In this document: positions 1 through 6,204 of the stretch, in pieces
Layout: each line of letters starts with the position of its first letter
How positions within the stretch are numbered: the first letter of the stretch is position 1
DNA from: Elusimicrobiota bacterium
GTDB taxonomy: Bacteria > Elusimicrobiota > Elusimicrobia > UBA1565 > UBA9628
NCBI GenBank assembly: GCA_023249695.1
Contig: JAHFCD010000108.1
Span: forward strand, 1 to 7,410
DNA: 7,410 nucleotides
Direction: 5' to 3'
Position numbers and translations under genes: made by a program
The notes under the pieces: model-generated
Seen by the model: the letters and a program-made list of their open reading frames with translations, nothing else
Database searches by the model: none
What the model was told of the DNA's origin: nothing

Positions 1-684
1 AATCAGCGCCTCGAGATCGTCGAGGACGGCCTCATGAACCGGACGAAGAACCGTCCACTGCCGACGGGACTCGTCTCGCCGCGCTCGGCGCTGATCTTCG
101 GCCTGGTCCTCGCAGCCGCCGGCACGGGGCTCGTCTGGGCCGCGGGCGGAGCCGTCGCCGGCGGCCTGACCTTAGCCACCATCGTCCTGTACGTCCTCGT
201 CTACACGCCCCTCAAGAAAGTCACGCCGCAGACGACCTGGATCGGAGCCGCCGCCGGGGCCACCTCGCCCCTGATCGGCTGGGTCGCCGCCGGCGGGCCG
301 CTCGACTCTCGCGCGTTCACGCTGTTCGCCATCCAGTTCCTTTGGCAGATCCCGCACTTCCTGGCGCTGTTCTGGATCTACCGCGAGGACTACGCGCGCG
401 CCGGCTTCAAGGTCATGCCCGTCGTGCACCCCGACGGCGGCACGACCGCCATTCAGATCGCGATTCATTCCTTCACCTTGCTGCCCGCCACCATCGCGCC
501 GGCCCTCGTGGGCCTGGCGCGGCCAGGCTACGCGATCGGCGCGTTCGCCGTGTCCGGCTCGTTCCTGCTGCTCGGCCTGCGCGCGAGCTGGACGATGTCC
601 ATCCTCGACAACCGCCGCCTGTTCCTGGCCTCGCTCGTTTTTTTGCCCGCCATATTCGTCCTGCTTTTGATTGGAGGCGTCTGA
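1..684 (+). CDS. ctaB: Protoheme IX farnesyltransferase (heme O synthase), 3' part
   Basis: Membrane prenyltransferase of the UbiA superfamily that adds a farnesyl group from farnesyl diphosphate to heme b, giving heme O for heme-copper oxidases. The frame is open at the left edge, so the start and the first polyprenyl-binding region are missing. An internal ATG at 34 is not the start, because family-like sequence (NQRLEIVEDGLMNRTKNRPL) already reads through it. The M-x-R-T-x-x-R-P-L-P-T-G motif is typical of CtaB/CyoE. The second conserved loop, YREDYARAGFKVMPVV followed by HPDG, is also present, with several hydrophobic segments around both. The stop codon is TGA at 682-684, one base before the cytochrome c gene, so the two are probably co-transcribed in a cytochrome oxidase assembly cluster. 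The family is recognised with confidence. The choice of heme O over another UbiA-type product rests on the motifs and the cytochrome neighbour. Confidence 0.94.
   Translation, partial: NQRLEIVEDGLMNRTKNRPLPTGLVSPRSALIFGLVLAAAGTGLVWAAGGAVAGGLTLATIVLYVLVYTPLKKVTPQTTWIGAAAGATSPLIGWVAAGGPLDSRAFTLFAIQFLWQIPHFLALFWIYREDYARAGFKVMPVVHPDGGTTAIQIAIHSFTLLPATIAPALVGLARPGYAIGAFAVSGSFLLLGLRASWTMSILDNRRLFLASLVFLPAIFVLLLIGGV
673..677 (+). promoter_or_regulatory. Shine-Dalgarno site of the cytochrome c gene
   Basis: GGAGG lies inside the last codons of ctaB, 8 bases before ATG 686. It decides the start over the in-frame TTG at 671, which would put extra residues before the lipoprotein signal. It is the only clear Shine-Dalgarno site seen at a gene start in this window. 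Confidence 0.8.
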
Positions 685-685
685 C

Positions 686-1390
686 ATGAATCGCTGGATC
701 TTCCCCGCCCTGCTCCTCGCCCTCGCCGCCTGCTCGCCGCAGACCGAGCTCACGGATCCCGTCGCCCGGGGTGAACGCGACTTCAACGGCCTCGGCTGCG
801 TGAAGTGCCACCAGATCGGAGACAAAGGCCACGCCTGGGGCCCCGACCTGACCATGCTCGGCTTCCGCAAGTCCGAAGCCTGGATCGATCAGTGGCTCAA
901 GGACCCCCACGCCTGGAACCCGAAGACCGTTATGCCGAATTTCAACCTGAAGGACGCGGCGCGCGCCGACCTCGTCGCCTATCTGTCCGCGCAGAAGGGC
1001 CAGTCCTGGGCGGTCAAGCCGTGGACGACGGCGGAGGCCGCGGCCCTGCCCGCCGCCGAGCGCGGCAAGATCATCTTCAACTCGGTCGGCTGCGTCTCCT
1101 GCCACGCCAAGGACGGCTACGGCGGCTACCCGAACAACAACGTGGCCGGCGGACTCGTCAACTCGCTGACCAAGGTCACCGAGGGCTACAGCAAGGCCGA
1201 GCTGCACGCGAAGATCAAGGGCGGCGCGATCCCGATCCCCAGCGACTCGTCCAAGCCCCTGCCCATGCTCCAGATGCCGAAATGGGGCGACCAGCTCAAC
1301 GAGAAGGAGATCGACGCGGTCGTCGAATACCTGTATACCCTCGCGCCGAAAGGCGCTCCCGGCGCTAAGCCCTCCAAGGACGACTTCTAA
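686..1390 (+). CDS. Diheme cytochrome c lipoprotein
   Basis: Predicted 234-residue exported electron carrier with two class I-like cytochrome c domains. The ATG at 686 is chosen over an in-frame TTG at 671 because GGAGG (673-677) lies 8 bases before it and a lipoprotein signal then follows at once: MNRWIFPALLLALAAC, with lipobox LAAC and lipidated Cys16. Heme 1 binds C38-V-K-C-H42, with Met83 (VMPNF) the likely distal ligand. Heme 2 binds C136-V-S-C-H140, with Met194 or Met197 (PMLQMPKW) as likely ligand. The protein should sit on the outer face of the cytoplasmic membrane or in the periplasm, held by its lipid anchor. It follows ctaB by one base, so it is probably an electron donor to, or a subunit of, a heme-copper oxidase. 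The oxidase genes are not in view, so the partner is inferred. A strong terminator follows the stop. Confidence 0.92.
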   Translation: MNRWIFPALLLALAACSPQTELTDPVARGERDFNGLGCVKCHQIGDKGHAWGPDLTMLGFRKSEAWIDQWLKDPHAWNPKTVMPNFNLKDAARADLVAYLSAQKGQSWAVKPWTTAEAAALPAAERGKIIFNSVGCVSCHAKDGYGGYPNNNVAGGLVNSLTKVTEGYSKAELHAKIKGGAIPIPSDSSKPLPMLQMPKWGDQLNEKEIDAVVEYLYTLAPKGAPGAKPSKDDF

Positions 1391-1404
1391 CGGCGCCCGA
1401 CGAC

Positions 1405-1446
1405 AAGAAGCCCCGCTCCCGAAGGGGAGCGGGGCTTCTTTATTTT
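1405..1446 (+). terminator. Rho-independent terminator after the cytochrome c gene
   Basis: A perfect 16-bp stem (1405-1420 with 1425-1440) closes on a GAAG loop and runs into a T-rich tail, CTTCTTTATTTT. The stem begins 15 bases after the cytochrome stop. It also lies between two convergent genes. On the minus strand the hairpin is equally strong but is followed by GTCGTCGG rather than a T tract, so it acts mainly on the plus strand and may only slow transcription from the other side. Confidence 0.93.
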
Positions 1447-1468
1447 CGCGGAGGACTTCCGGAAACGG

Positions 1469-2692
1469 CTACTTCCGCGACAGCCGCCGGCGCAAGGCGT
1501 CGGCGTACGGATTCGGACCCAGCGCCCGCAGCTCGGGCGTGTCCTGGCGCGCGAACACCTTGCGGGCGCGGTCAGGATGCCCCGCGGCGAGCTCCGCCTC
1601 GATGACGGACCATTGGTCGGCGGGCCAGTCGGGGACCCCGCCGGCCGTGCGCAGGACCCTCCCGTCGTGCACCAGGCGCGTCCAGATGAAATCGAGCGTG
1701 CGCCGGGCGTGGGCCTTCTGCGCCTCCGAGGAGACCCGCGAGAGCAGGACGGCCCGCGCCATGTCGGCGTTCGGGCCCGAGAACAGGCGCCGATCCACCG
1801 CGGGGAGGCCCGCGGCCCGGCGCCCGGCGTCGTCCTTCGCGAAATACGACGAGCCTTCCTCGATGCGCCCGTCGGCGAGCTCCACCTCTCCGCGCACCGA
1901 GGCGGCATAGCCCCCGCCGGGCATGGCCAGGAAGGCCGCAACGAAGCCCAGCGCGGATTTAGCGCGCGCCGCGTCGGAGGACAGGACAACCGCCGCCTGA
2001 TCGGCGAGCGTCTTCGCGTATTCGGCCGGGCCGTGATAGGCGCCGCCCCAAACCGCGTCGTCGGGCCCCGGTGCGGGCTCCGGCCTCCGCCGCACGGCCG
2101 CCACGCGCTTGCGCGCGTCCGCCGCGAAGCCGTCCGCCTTCTCCGGTTCCGCCGCGAGCGTGGCGGAGATCAGGCCCGCCCACGGCAGGAAGAGCTTCGG
2201 GGTCAGCCTCGAGGCTCCCGCGAGCTGACGTCCGTCGTGATGGAGCAAGGACGTGGTGGGCCAGGCGCCCACGCCGTAGAGATACGCCAGGTCCGGCCGC
2301 TCGTCGGCGTCGGCTCTCGTCGGCACGAGATTGGCCGCGATCCAAGCCGCCGTCTTCGGGTCCGCGTAGGTCGTCTCCTCCATGAGCCGAGCCTCGCGCG
2401 ACCACGACGGCGCGAGATGGAGCAGGACGAGCTTATGCTGGGTCTTCGCGCGGGCCAGGGCCCCCGGATAAAAGTCGACGAACGCCACCGCGGTTTTCGC
2501 GGGCGTCCGGAACGCGGGCGTCTCGCGCCTGCCCCACCCTCCGGTCATCCACGACGGGAACACGCCCGGGGTCAGCGCGATCAGCCCCGCCATCAGCGCG
2601 CAGACCGACATGATCGCGCCCAGGATGATCATCACCATCGCATGCACGCGCTTGGAGCGGGCTTTTTCCTCGTCGGTGCGTTCGTCGATCAT
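1469..2692 (-). CDS. Membrane-anchored, cysteine-less YyaL/DUF255-like protein
   Basis: Predicted 407-residue protein of unknown function. A charged N-terminus (DEEKARSKR) precedes one hydrophobic helix at about residues 17-42, so by the positive-inside rule the rest should face the periplasm. Residues ~68-180 form a thioredoxin-like domain of the DUF255/Thioredoxin_7 kind ([11 protein letters not shown], then [12 protein letters not shown], then [11 protein letters not shown]). The redox CxxC is absent: aligned to the neighbouring YyaL protein, Cys50 becomes Ser98 and Cys53 becomes Ala101. The only cysteine, Cys31, lies in the membrane helix. Later segments match the neighbour in the same order: YAKTLADQ with [16 protein letters not shown] with PGGGFYSA, and [14 protein letters not shown] with [15 protein letters not shown] infer a shortened, degenerate paralogue with a reduced helical-barrel domain. 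The start overlaps the stop of the upstream gene (ATGA, 2689-2692), so translation is probably coupled. A structural, chaperone or substrate-binding role is possible; catalysis by disulfide exchange is not. Confidence 0.85.
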   Translation of the reverse strand: MIDERTDEEKARSKRVHAMVMIILGAIMSVCALMAGLIALTPGVFPSWMTGGWGRRETPAFRTPAKTAVAFVDFYPGALARAKTQHKLVLLHLAPSWSREARLMEETTYADPKTAAWIAANLVPTRADADERPDLAYLYGVGAWPTTSLLHHDGRQLAGASRLTPKLFLPWAGLISATLAAEPEKADGFAADARKRVAAVRRRPEPAPGPDDAVWGGAYHGPAEYAKTLADQAAVVLSSDAARAKSALGFVAAFLAMPGGGYAASVRGEVELADGRIEEGSSYFAKDDAGRRAAGLPAVDRRLFSGPNADMARAVLLSRVSSEAQKAHARRTLDFIWTRLVHDGRVLRTAGGVPDWPADQWSVIEAELAAGHPDRARKVFARQDTPELRALGPNPYADALRRRLSRK

Positions 2693-4755
2693 AGGTCCAG
2701 CCTTATCCTCAAGTCAGCCGCATTCTCCGTCGGCAGTCCGCACGCCCGGCCGACGCAGAGGTACGCTCGCGCGCGCGGCCCGTCGGCGACTTCCCTCGCG
2801 ATGGGGTAAATATTCGAAAACGCCGCCTTATCGGCTCGTCGATAGGCGGCGATCACGAGTCCCGGCCGAATCTTCTCCCGCGCGACGGCGACCAGCTCCT
2901 CTCCACCCGGCAGATCCAAGTCGGCGATCATCAAGGTCGCCGTCTTATGAGCCGCCCGGTCCCAAGCGGCCAAAAGGAAGGGCATCGCCAACGGCCGCGC
3001 CGTCAAACTCGGCCCAAACCGTTCCAAAGTCTCGTCCGCGTACTTCTTCAATTCGTCCGCGCCCGTGATGTCGTAAAGCCGCAGGCACACATCGGCCAGC
3101 ACCGAGCTCGGCGCCGGCTCGACCCCATCGTGATTTTCGATGGACCTCGTAAAGAGTTCCCTTCCGTCTTCCTTCGCCGTCTGGTACAGCCCCCCGCCCT
3201 CCGCCGCGAAGCGGCGAATGGCTTCCATCGCGAGATCCCTCGCCCATTCGAGATCGCCGGGCTTAAACGAGGCCTCGTACAACGCCAGGACTCCGTAAGC
3301 CATGTACGCGTAGTCATCCGCCATTCCCGGGATCGCCCGTTCTCCGTCGCGCCATCGCCGCCACAAGGTCTTCCCGTCGGGCGACGATAATTCCCGGCGC
3401 ACGAAGTCCGCGGCGCCTTCAGCGAGTTCCAGACACACCCCGCTGCCGGTCGCGCCGTAGGCGCGGGAAAGCCCCGCGATCGCGAGCCCGTTCCACGAGG
3501 AGAGAATCTTATCGTCCAGCGACGGCCGCGGCCTTTTCGCTCGCTGCGCGAACAGCTTGGCCCGCATCGCGTCCGCCGCCTTTTCCTCCAGCGCTCCCGG
3601 ATCCTTCTCGTACAGCACGCATTTCCCGATAAATTCGCCGTGCGGATCGGCCAGCGCGTTCGTCCCGTCCACCACGCCGAACCGCGCGCAGAACTTCTCC
3701 GCGTCGTCCCCCAGAACCGCCGCGATCTCGGATTTCCGCCAAAGATAAAACGCGCCTTCCGCCTTATGCCCGTGCGGCTCGTCGTACGGCAGGCTGTCGG
3801 CGTCCTCGGCCGAGTAGAACCCCCCGCCCGGCGCCCGCAGGTCGCGCCGGAGGTATTCGACCGTCCGCTCCAGGGCTCTTAAGATCTCGGGGTCCTTGGA
3901 CGCGGTCCACGCGTCGGCGAGGTTCTCCAGAAGCTGGGCATTGTCGTACAGCATCTTCTCGAAATGCGGTATGCGCCAGGCATGGTCCGTGGAGTAGCGG
4001 GCATACCCGCCCCCGAGCTGATCGAAGAGGCCCCCGCGCGTCATCGCCCGCAAGGTCTCCACCGCCATGGTTTTCGCCTCGGCGCGCCCGGTCCGGGCAT
4101 GCCGGCGCAGGAGAAGCCGCACGTTCGCCGGCATCGGGAACTTCGGCGCTTCGCCGAAGCCGGCGTGCTCCGCGTCGAAGGACGCGCGCAGATTGCGCTC
4201 CGCCGTCTCGAGCGCCGAATCGTCCGGCCGCCCCCGCGAGTCGTCCTCCGCCGAGGCGTACGCCGTGACCGTGCGCGTCAGGCTTTCCGCGTCGTTCTCG
4301 ATGTCGGAGCGCCGCTCCCGCCACAGCTGCGCCAGCCTCTCCAGCAGCCCCGTCCAGCTCGGCCGCCCGTAGCGCGAGTCCGGCGGAAAGTAGGTGCCGC
4401 CGTAGAAGGGCTTGAGGTCGGGCGTCAGGAACGCGTTGAGCGGCCAGCCGCCCTGCCCGGTCATCGCCTGCACGGCCGTCATGTAGAGCTTGTCGACGTC
4501 GGGACGCTCCTCGCGGTCGAGCTTGATGCAGACGAAGTGCGCGTTCATGACCGCGGCCGTTTCAGGAACCGAGAAGCTCTCGTGCTCCATGACGTGGCAC
4601 CAATGGCAGGTCGAATAGCCGATCGACAGCAGGATCGGCTTGTTCTCGGCCTTGGCCCTGGCGAAGGCCTCGGGGCCCCACGGATACCAATCCACGGGGT
4701 TGTCCTTGTGCTGAAGCAGGTACGGGCTTTTTTCCGACGCGAGGCGATTGGCCAT
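2689..4755 (-). CDS. yyaL: YyaL/SSP411-family thioredoxin-domain protein
   Basis: Predicted 688-residue soluble protein of the widespread YyaL (DUF255) family, close to the usual length. The N-terminal thioredoxin-like domain (about residues 1-165) carries the family signature: [17 protein letters not shown], then STC50HWC53[29 protein letters not shown] and GGTYFPP. The rest resembles a six-hairpin glycosidase/epimerase-like helical barrel: [64 protein letters not shown] and [16 protein letters not shown]. No signal peptide is seen, so it is probably cytoplasmic. The open frame continues upstream to 5265, but the family N-terminus ([15 protein letters not shown]) begins at the ATG at 4755, and the upstream part is the shadow of crcB. 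Start and crcB stop overlap as TGATG. The biochemical role of the family is not settled, though a redox or sugar-related function is often suggested. The match is clear; the function is not. Confidence 0.94.
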   Translation of the reverse strand: MANRLASEKSPYLLQHKDNPVDWYPWGPEAFARAKAENKPILLSIGYSTCHWCHVMEHESFSVPETAAVMNAHFVCIKLDREERPDVDKLYMTAVQAMTGQGGWPLNAFLTPDLKPFYGGTYFPPDSRYGRPSWTGLLERLAQLWRERRSDIENDAESLTRTVTAYASAEDDSRGRPDDSALETAERNLRASFDAEHAGFGEAPKFPMPANVRLLLRRHARTGRAEAKTMAVETLRAMTRGGLFDQLGGGYARYSTDHAWRIPHFEKMLYDNAQLLENLADAWTASKDPEILRALERTVEYLRRDLRAPGGGFYSAEDADSLPYDEPHGHKAEGAFYLWRKSEIAAVLGDDAEKFCARFGVVDGTNALADPHGEFIGKCVLYEKDPGALEEKAADAMRAKLFAQRAKRPRPSLDDKILSSWNGLAIAGLSRAYGATGSGVCLELAEGAADFVRRELSSPDGKTLWRRWRDGERAIPGMADDYAYMAYGVLALYEASFKPGDLEWARDLAMEAIRRFAAEGGGLYQTAKEDGRELFTRSIENHDGVEPAPSSVLADVCLRLYDITGADELKKYADETLERFGPSLTARPLAMPFLLAAWDRAAHKTATLMIADLDLPGGEELVAVAREKIRPGLVIAAYRRADKAAFSNIYPIAREVADGPRARAYLCVGRACGLPTENAADLRIRLDL

Positions 4756-5126
4756 CAGCGGCCGCCGAGCGCGGCGCCGGCGCGGAACAGCGCCAGCCCC
4801 GCCGCGACGCTGAGCAGGACATAGCCCGCGCCGCGCAGCGGCGCGGCGCGCAGCAAAGCGTCGAGTTCCAGGATCAGGGAGGAGAAGGTCGTGTAGGCGC
4901 CGCAGAAGCCCGTCATCAGCAGCATGCGGCCATGCGGGCCGCCGAAGCCGCGCTTCGTCGCGGCCGCGTCGATGAAGCCGATCAGCAGGCAGCCGCTCAG
5001 GTTCACGGCCAAGGTCCCCCACGGCAGCCAGCCCCCGAACGCGCCGAAAACGGCCAGCGAGACGAGGAAACGCGTGAGCACCCCCGCGGTTCCCCCCGCC
5101 AACAGCGCCCCTGCGGTCGCGATCAT
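4755..5126 (-). CDS. crcB: CrcB/FluC fluoride ion channel
   Basis: Predicted 123-residue, four-helix membrane protein that exports fluoride and works as an antiparallel dual-topology dimer. Family motifs in order: [10 protein letters not shown] (residues 11-20), [15 protein letters not shown] (36-50, with Asn42), and [11 protein letters not shown] (73-83). The length is normal. One position is unusual. The family consensus is close to TTFSTF, where two phenylalanines line the fluoride path; here Phe81 is present but the second is Leu84. The ATG at 5126 is the first usable start, since an in-frame TAG lies just upstream. No good Shine-Dalgarno site is present, but an extended -10 box sits 6 bases before the ATG. 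It is the first gene of a coupled operon with the YyaL gene (TGATG overlap). A single crcB suggests a homodimer. No room is left for a fluoride riboswitch leader. Confidence 0.93.
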   Translation of the reverse strand: MIATAGALLAGGTAGVLTRFLVSLAVFGAFGGWLPWGTLAVNLSGCLLIGFIDAAATKRGFGGPHGRMLLMTGFCGAYTTFSSLILELDALLRAAPLRGAGYVLLSVAAGLALFRAGAALGGR

Positions 5127-5132
5127 GACGGC

Positions 5133-5141
5133 ATTCTATCA
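5133..5141 (-). promoter_or_regulatory. Extended -10 promoter of the crcB operon
   Basis: On the minus strand the bases read TGATAGAAT, an extended -10 box (TG-n-TAGAAT), then six bases, then the crcB ATG at 5126. Transcription starting about 7 bases after the box would begin at the ATG, giving a leaderless mRNA. No -35 box at normal spacing is convincing: TTGACC lies upstream but only 12 bases from the -10. Inferred from sequence only. Confidence 0.6.
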
Positions 5142-5156
5142 TCCTCGACGGGTCAA

Positions 5157-5165
5157 TGGTATAAT
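5157..5165 (+). promoter_or_regulatory. Extended -10 promoter of the radical SAM gene
   Basis: TGGTATAAT is a perfect consensus -10 box with the TGn extension. The five bases CACCC separate it from ATG 5171, so the predicted start of transcription falls on the ATG and the mRNA should be leaderless. No purine-rich ribosome site exists before the ATG. The -35 position holds no clear match, as is common for extended -10 promoters. Confidence 0.7.
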
Positions 5166-5170
5166 CACCC

Positions 5171-6157
5171 ATGGCCGTCGACAAGAAGTTCATCCTCACC
5201 GGCGCGAAACGGGTCGTGGACTCCCGCCCGATGTACGCGCAGGTCGTCGTCACCGACGACTGCAATCTGACCTGCTCCTACTGCGACGAGTACACCCCGG
5301 GCGCGCCGATCATCCCGCTCGAGACGATGAAGGCCCGCATCGACAAATTGGACGAGCTCGGCGTCCTCGTCTACGATTTTCTCGGCGGGGAGACGATGAT
5401 GCACCCCGACATCGCGGAGTTGGTGCGGCACACCAAGTCCAAGCGCGGCGGCTCGAACCTCGCGACCATCATCACGAACGGCTTTCTCCTCACGAAGAAG
5501 AACATCCTCGATCTGAACGAAGCCGGGCTGGATTTCATGCAGGTCTCGGTCGACACGCTCCATCCCACGGATTGGTCGGATAAGTCGTTGAAATCCGTCC
5601 TTCCCAAGCTGAAGCTCCTGGCGGAAACCGCCAAGTTCCAGGTCGAGATCCAGTCGGTGCTGAACGAAGAGAACCTGCACAACTACGACGAATTCCGGGC
5701 GACCCTCAAGGACCTGCCTTTCGCCTTCGGATTTTCGATCATGCACGGCAAAGGCGGGCAGATCGCGATCAAGGGCGAGAAGTACCTGGCGCTGCTCGAT
5801 AAATACGGCGTCTTTGAAGGCGTCAATTTTTACGGCGAGCATCTCAAAGAGATGCTCGCGGGCGATTTCTCCCGCCCGTGGAAGTGCCTGGGCGGCTTCA
5901 AATTTCTCTACATCACCGCCGCCGGCTCGATTCAGTGGTGCGCGCAGCAGCGGGGCGTCGCCTTCGACCTGATGTCGGCGACGCCCGAGAGGCTGCGGAC
6001 GAACGACGTGCACAAGCCCTGCGAGGCCGGCTGTTCGCTCGGCTGCGTGCGCATGGTGTCCCACACCCTCGGCGAGCCGCTCAAGACGTTCGGCGCGAGC
6101 GTCAAGCTCGCGATCGGCATGAGCAAGCCGAAGGCCAAAGCAGGCGCCTCGTCTTGA
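5171..6157 (+). CDS. Radical SAM protein with SPASM/Twitch-like C-terminus
   Basis: Predicted 328-residue enzyme. The radical SAM [4Fe-4S] motif CxxxCxxC is C31-N-L-T-C35-S-Y-C38, followed by the SAM-binding GGET-type motif (LGGET, 71-75) and strands ending in TIITNGF and MQVSVD. The core is a half TIM barrel that cleaves S-adenosylmethionine to a 5'-deoxyadenosyl radical. The C-terminal part has C239, then Gly252-x4-C257, which fits the SPASM pattern Cx9-15Gx4C, then C284-x3-C288-x3-C292. These should bind at least one auxiliary Fe-S cluster. Such domains occur in peptide-modifying and some small-molecule enzymes. No precursor peptide gene was seen nearby, and the exact subfamily and substrate are not recognised. 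Start ATG 5171 has a consensus -10 box five bases upstream and no Shine-Dalgarno site. The gene is transcribed away from crcB. Confidence 0.9.
   Translation: MAVDKKFILTGAKRVVDSRPMYAQVVVTDDCNLTCSYCDEYTPGAPIIPLETMKARIDKLDELGVLVYDFLGGETMMHPDIAELVRHTKSKRGGSNLATIITNGFLLTKKNILDLNEAGLDFMQVSVDTLHPTDWSDKSLKSVLPKLKLLAETAKFQVEIQSVLNEENLHNYDEFRATLKDLPFAFGFSIMHGKGGQIAIKGEKYLALLDKYGVFEGVNFYGEHLKEMLAGDFSRPWKCLGGFKFLYITAAGSIQWCAQQRGVAFDLMSATPERLRTNDVHKPCEAGCSLGCVRMVSHTLGEPLKTFGASVKLAIGMSKPKAKAGASS
5835..5878. repeat. Two adjacent inverted repeats within the radical SAM gene
   Basis: A perfect 11-bp stem (5835-5845 with 5849-5859) closes on an AAA loop within codons for [10 protein letters not shown] second 6-bp stem (5859-5864 with 5873-5878) shares its boundary base with the first, so the two cannot both be complete. 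No T tract follows, so it is not a rho-independent terminator. It may be an accident of GC-rich coding sequence, or an mRNA pause or decay element. Confidence 0.5.
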
Positions 6158-6186
6158 AGAAAACCCTGGCGAAAAACGGGTCGACC

Positions 6187-6195
6187 TGTTAGACT
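6187..6195 (+). promoter_or_regulatory. Extended -10 promoter of the HEAT-repeat gene
   Basis: TGTTAGACT fits TG-n-TAnnnT and ends nine bases before ATG 6205, predicting a leader of about 0-3 bases. It overlaps an 11-base palindrome, AGACTAAGTCT (6191-6201), which could be a small operator at the transcription start or simply chance. The match to the -10 consensus is weaker than for the radical SAM promoter, and no -35 box was found at normal spacing. Confidence 0.45.
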
Positions 6196-6204
6196 AAGTC
6201 TCCC

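Noticed and set aside
1577..2809. Long plus-strand open frame of 410 codons opposite the membrane-anchored protein
   Set aside because: Its product is Arg/Gly/Pro-rich with no motif. It is the antisense shadow of a gene with a clear thioredoxin-like domain and is typical of GC-rich DNA.
4141..4159. 8-bp inverted repeat in the YyaL gene
   Set aside because: It falls in codons for the conserved FGEAPKF motif, so protein constraint explains it.
4827..4850. 10-bp GC-only inverted repeat with a 4-base loop inside crcB
   Set aside because: It is made only of alternating G and C in Ala/Arg/Leu codons, is not followed by a T tract, and is expected by chance at this GC content.
4756..5265. N-terminal extension of the YyaL reading frame, making an 858-residue protein
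   Set aside because: It overlaps crcB in another frame, shows Arg/Gly-rich out-of-frame composition and no domain, while the family N-terminus begins at 4755.
5127..5300. Possible fluoride riboswitch for crcB
   Set aside because: Only 44 bases separate crcB from the divergent gene, and the -10 box lies 6 bases from the ATG. I saw no pseudoknot-like leader, though I could not run a covariance model.
5165..6064. Minus-strand frame of 299 codons opposite the radical SAM gene
   Set aside because: The plus strand carries CxxxCxxC and the SPASM-like cysteines, and the antisense product has no recognisable domain.
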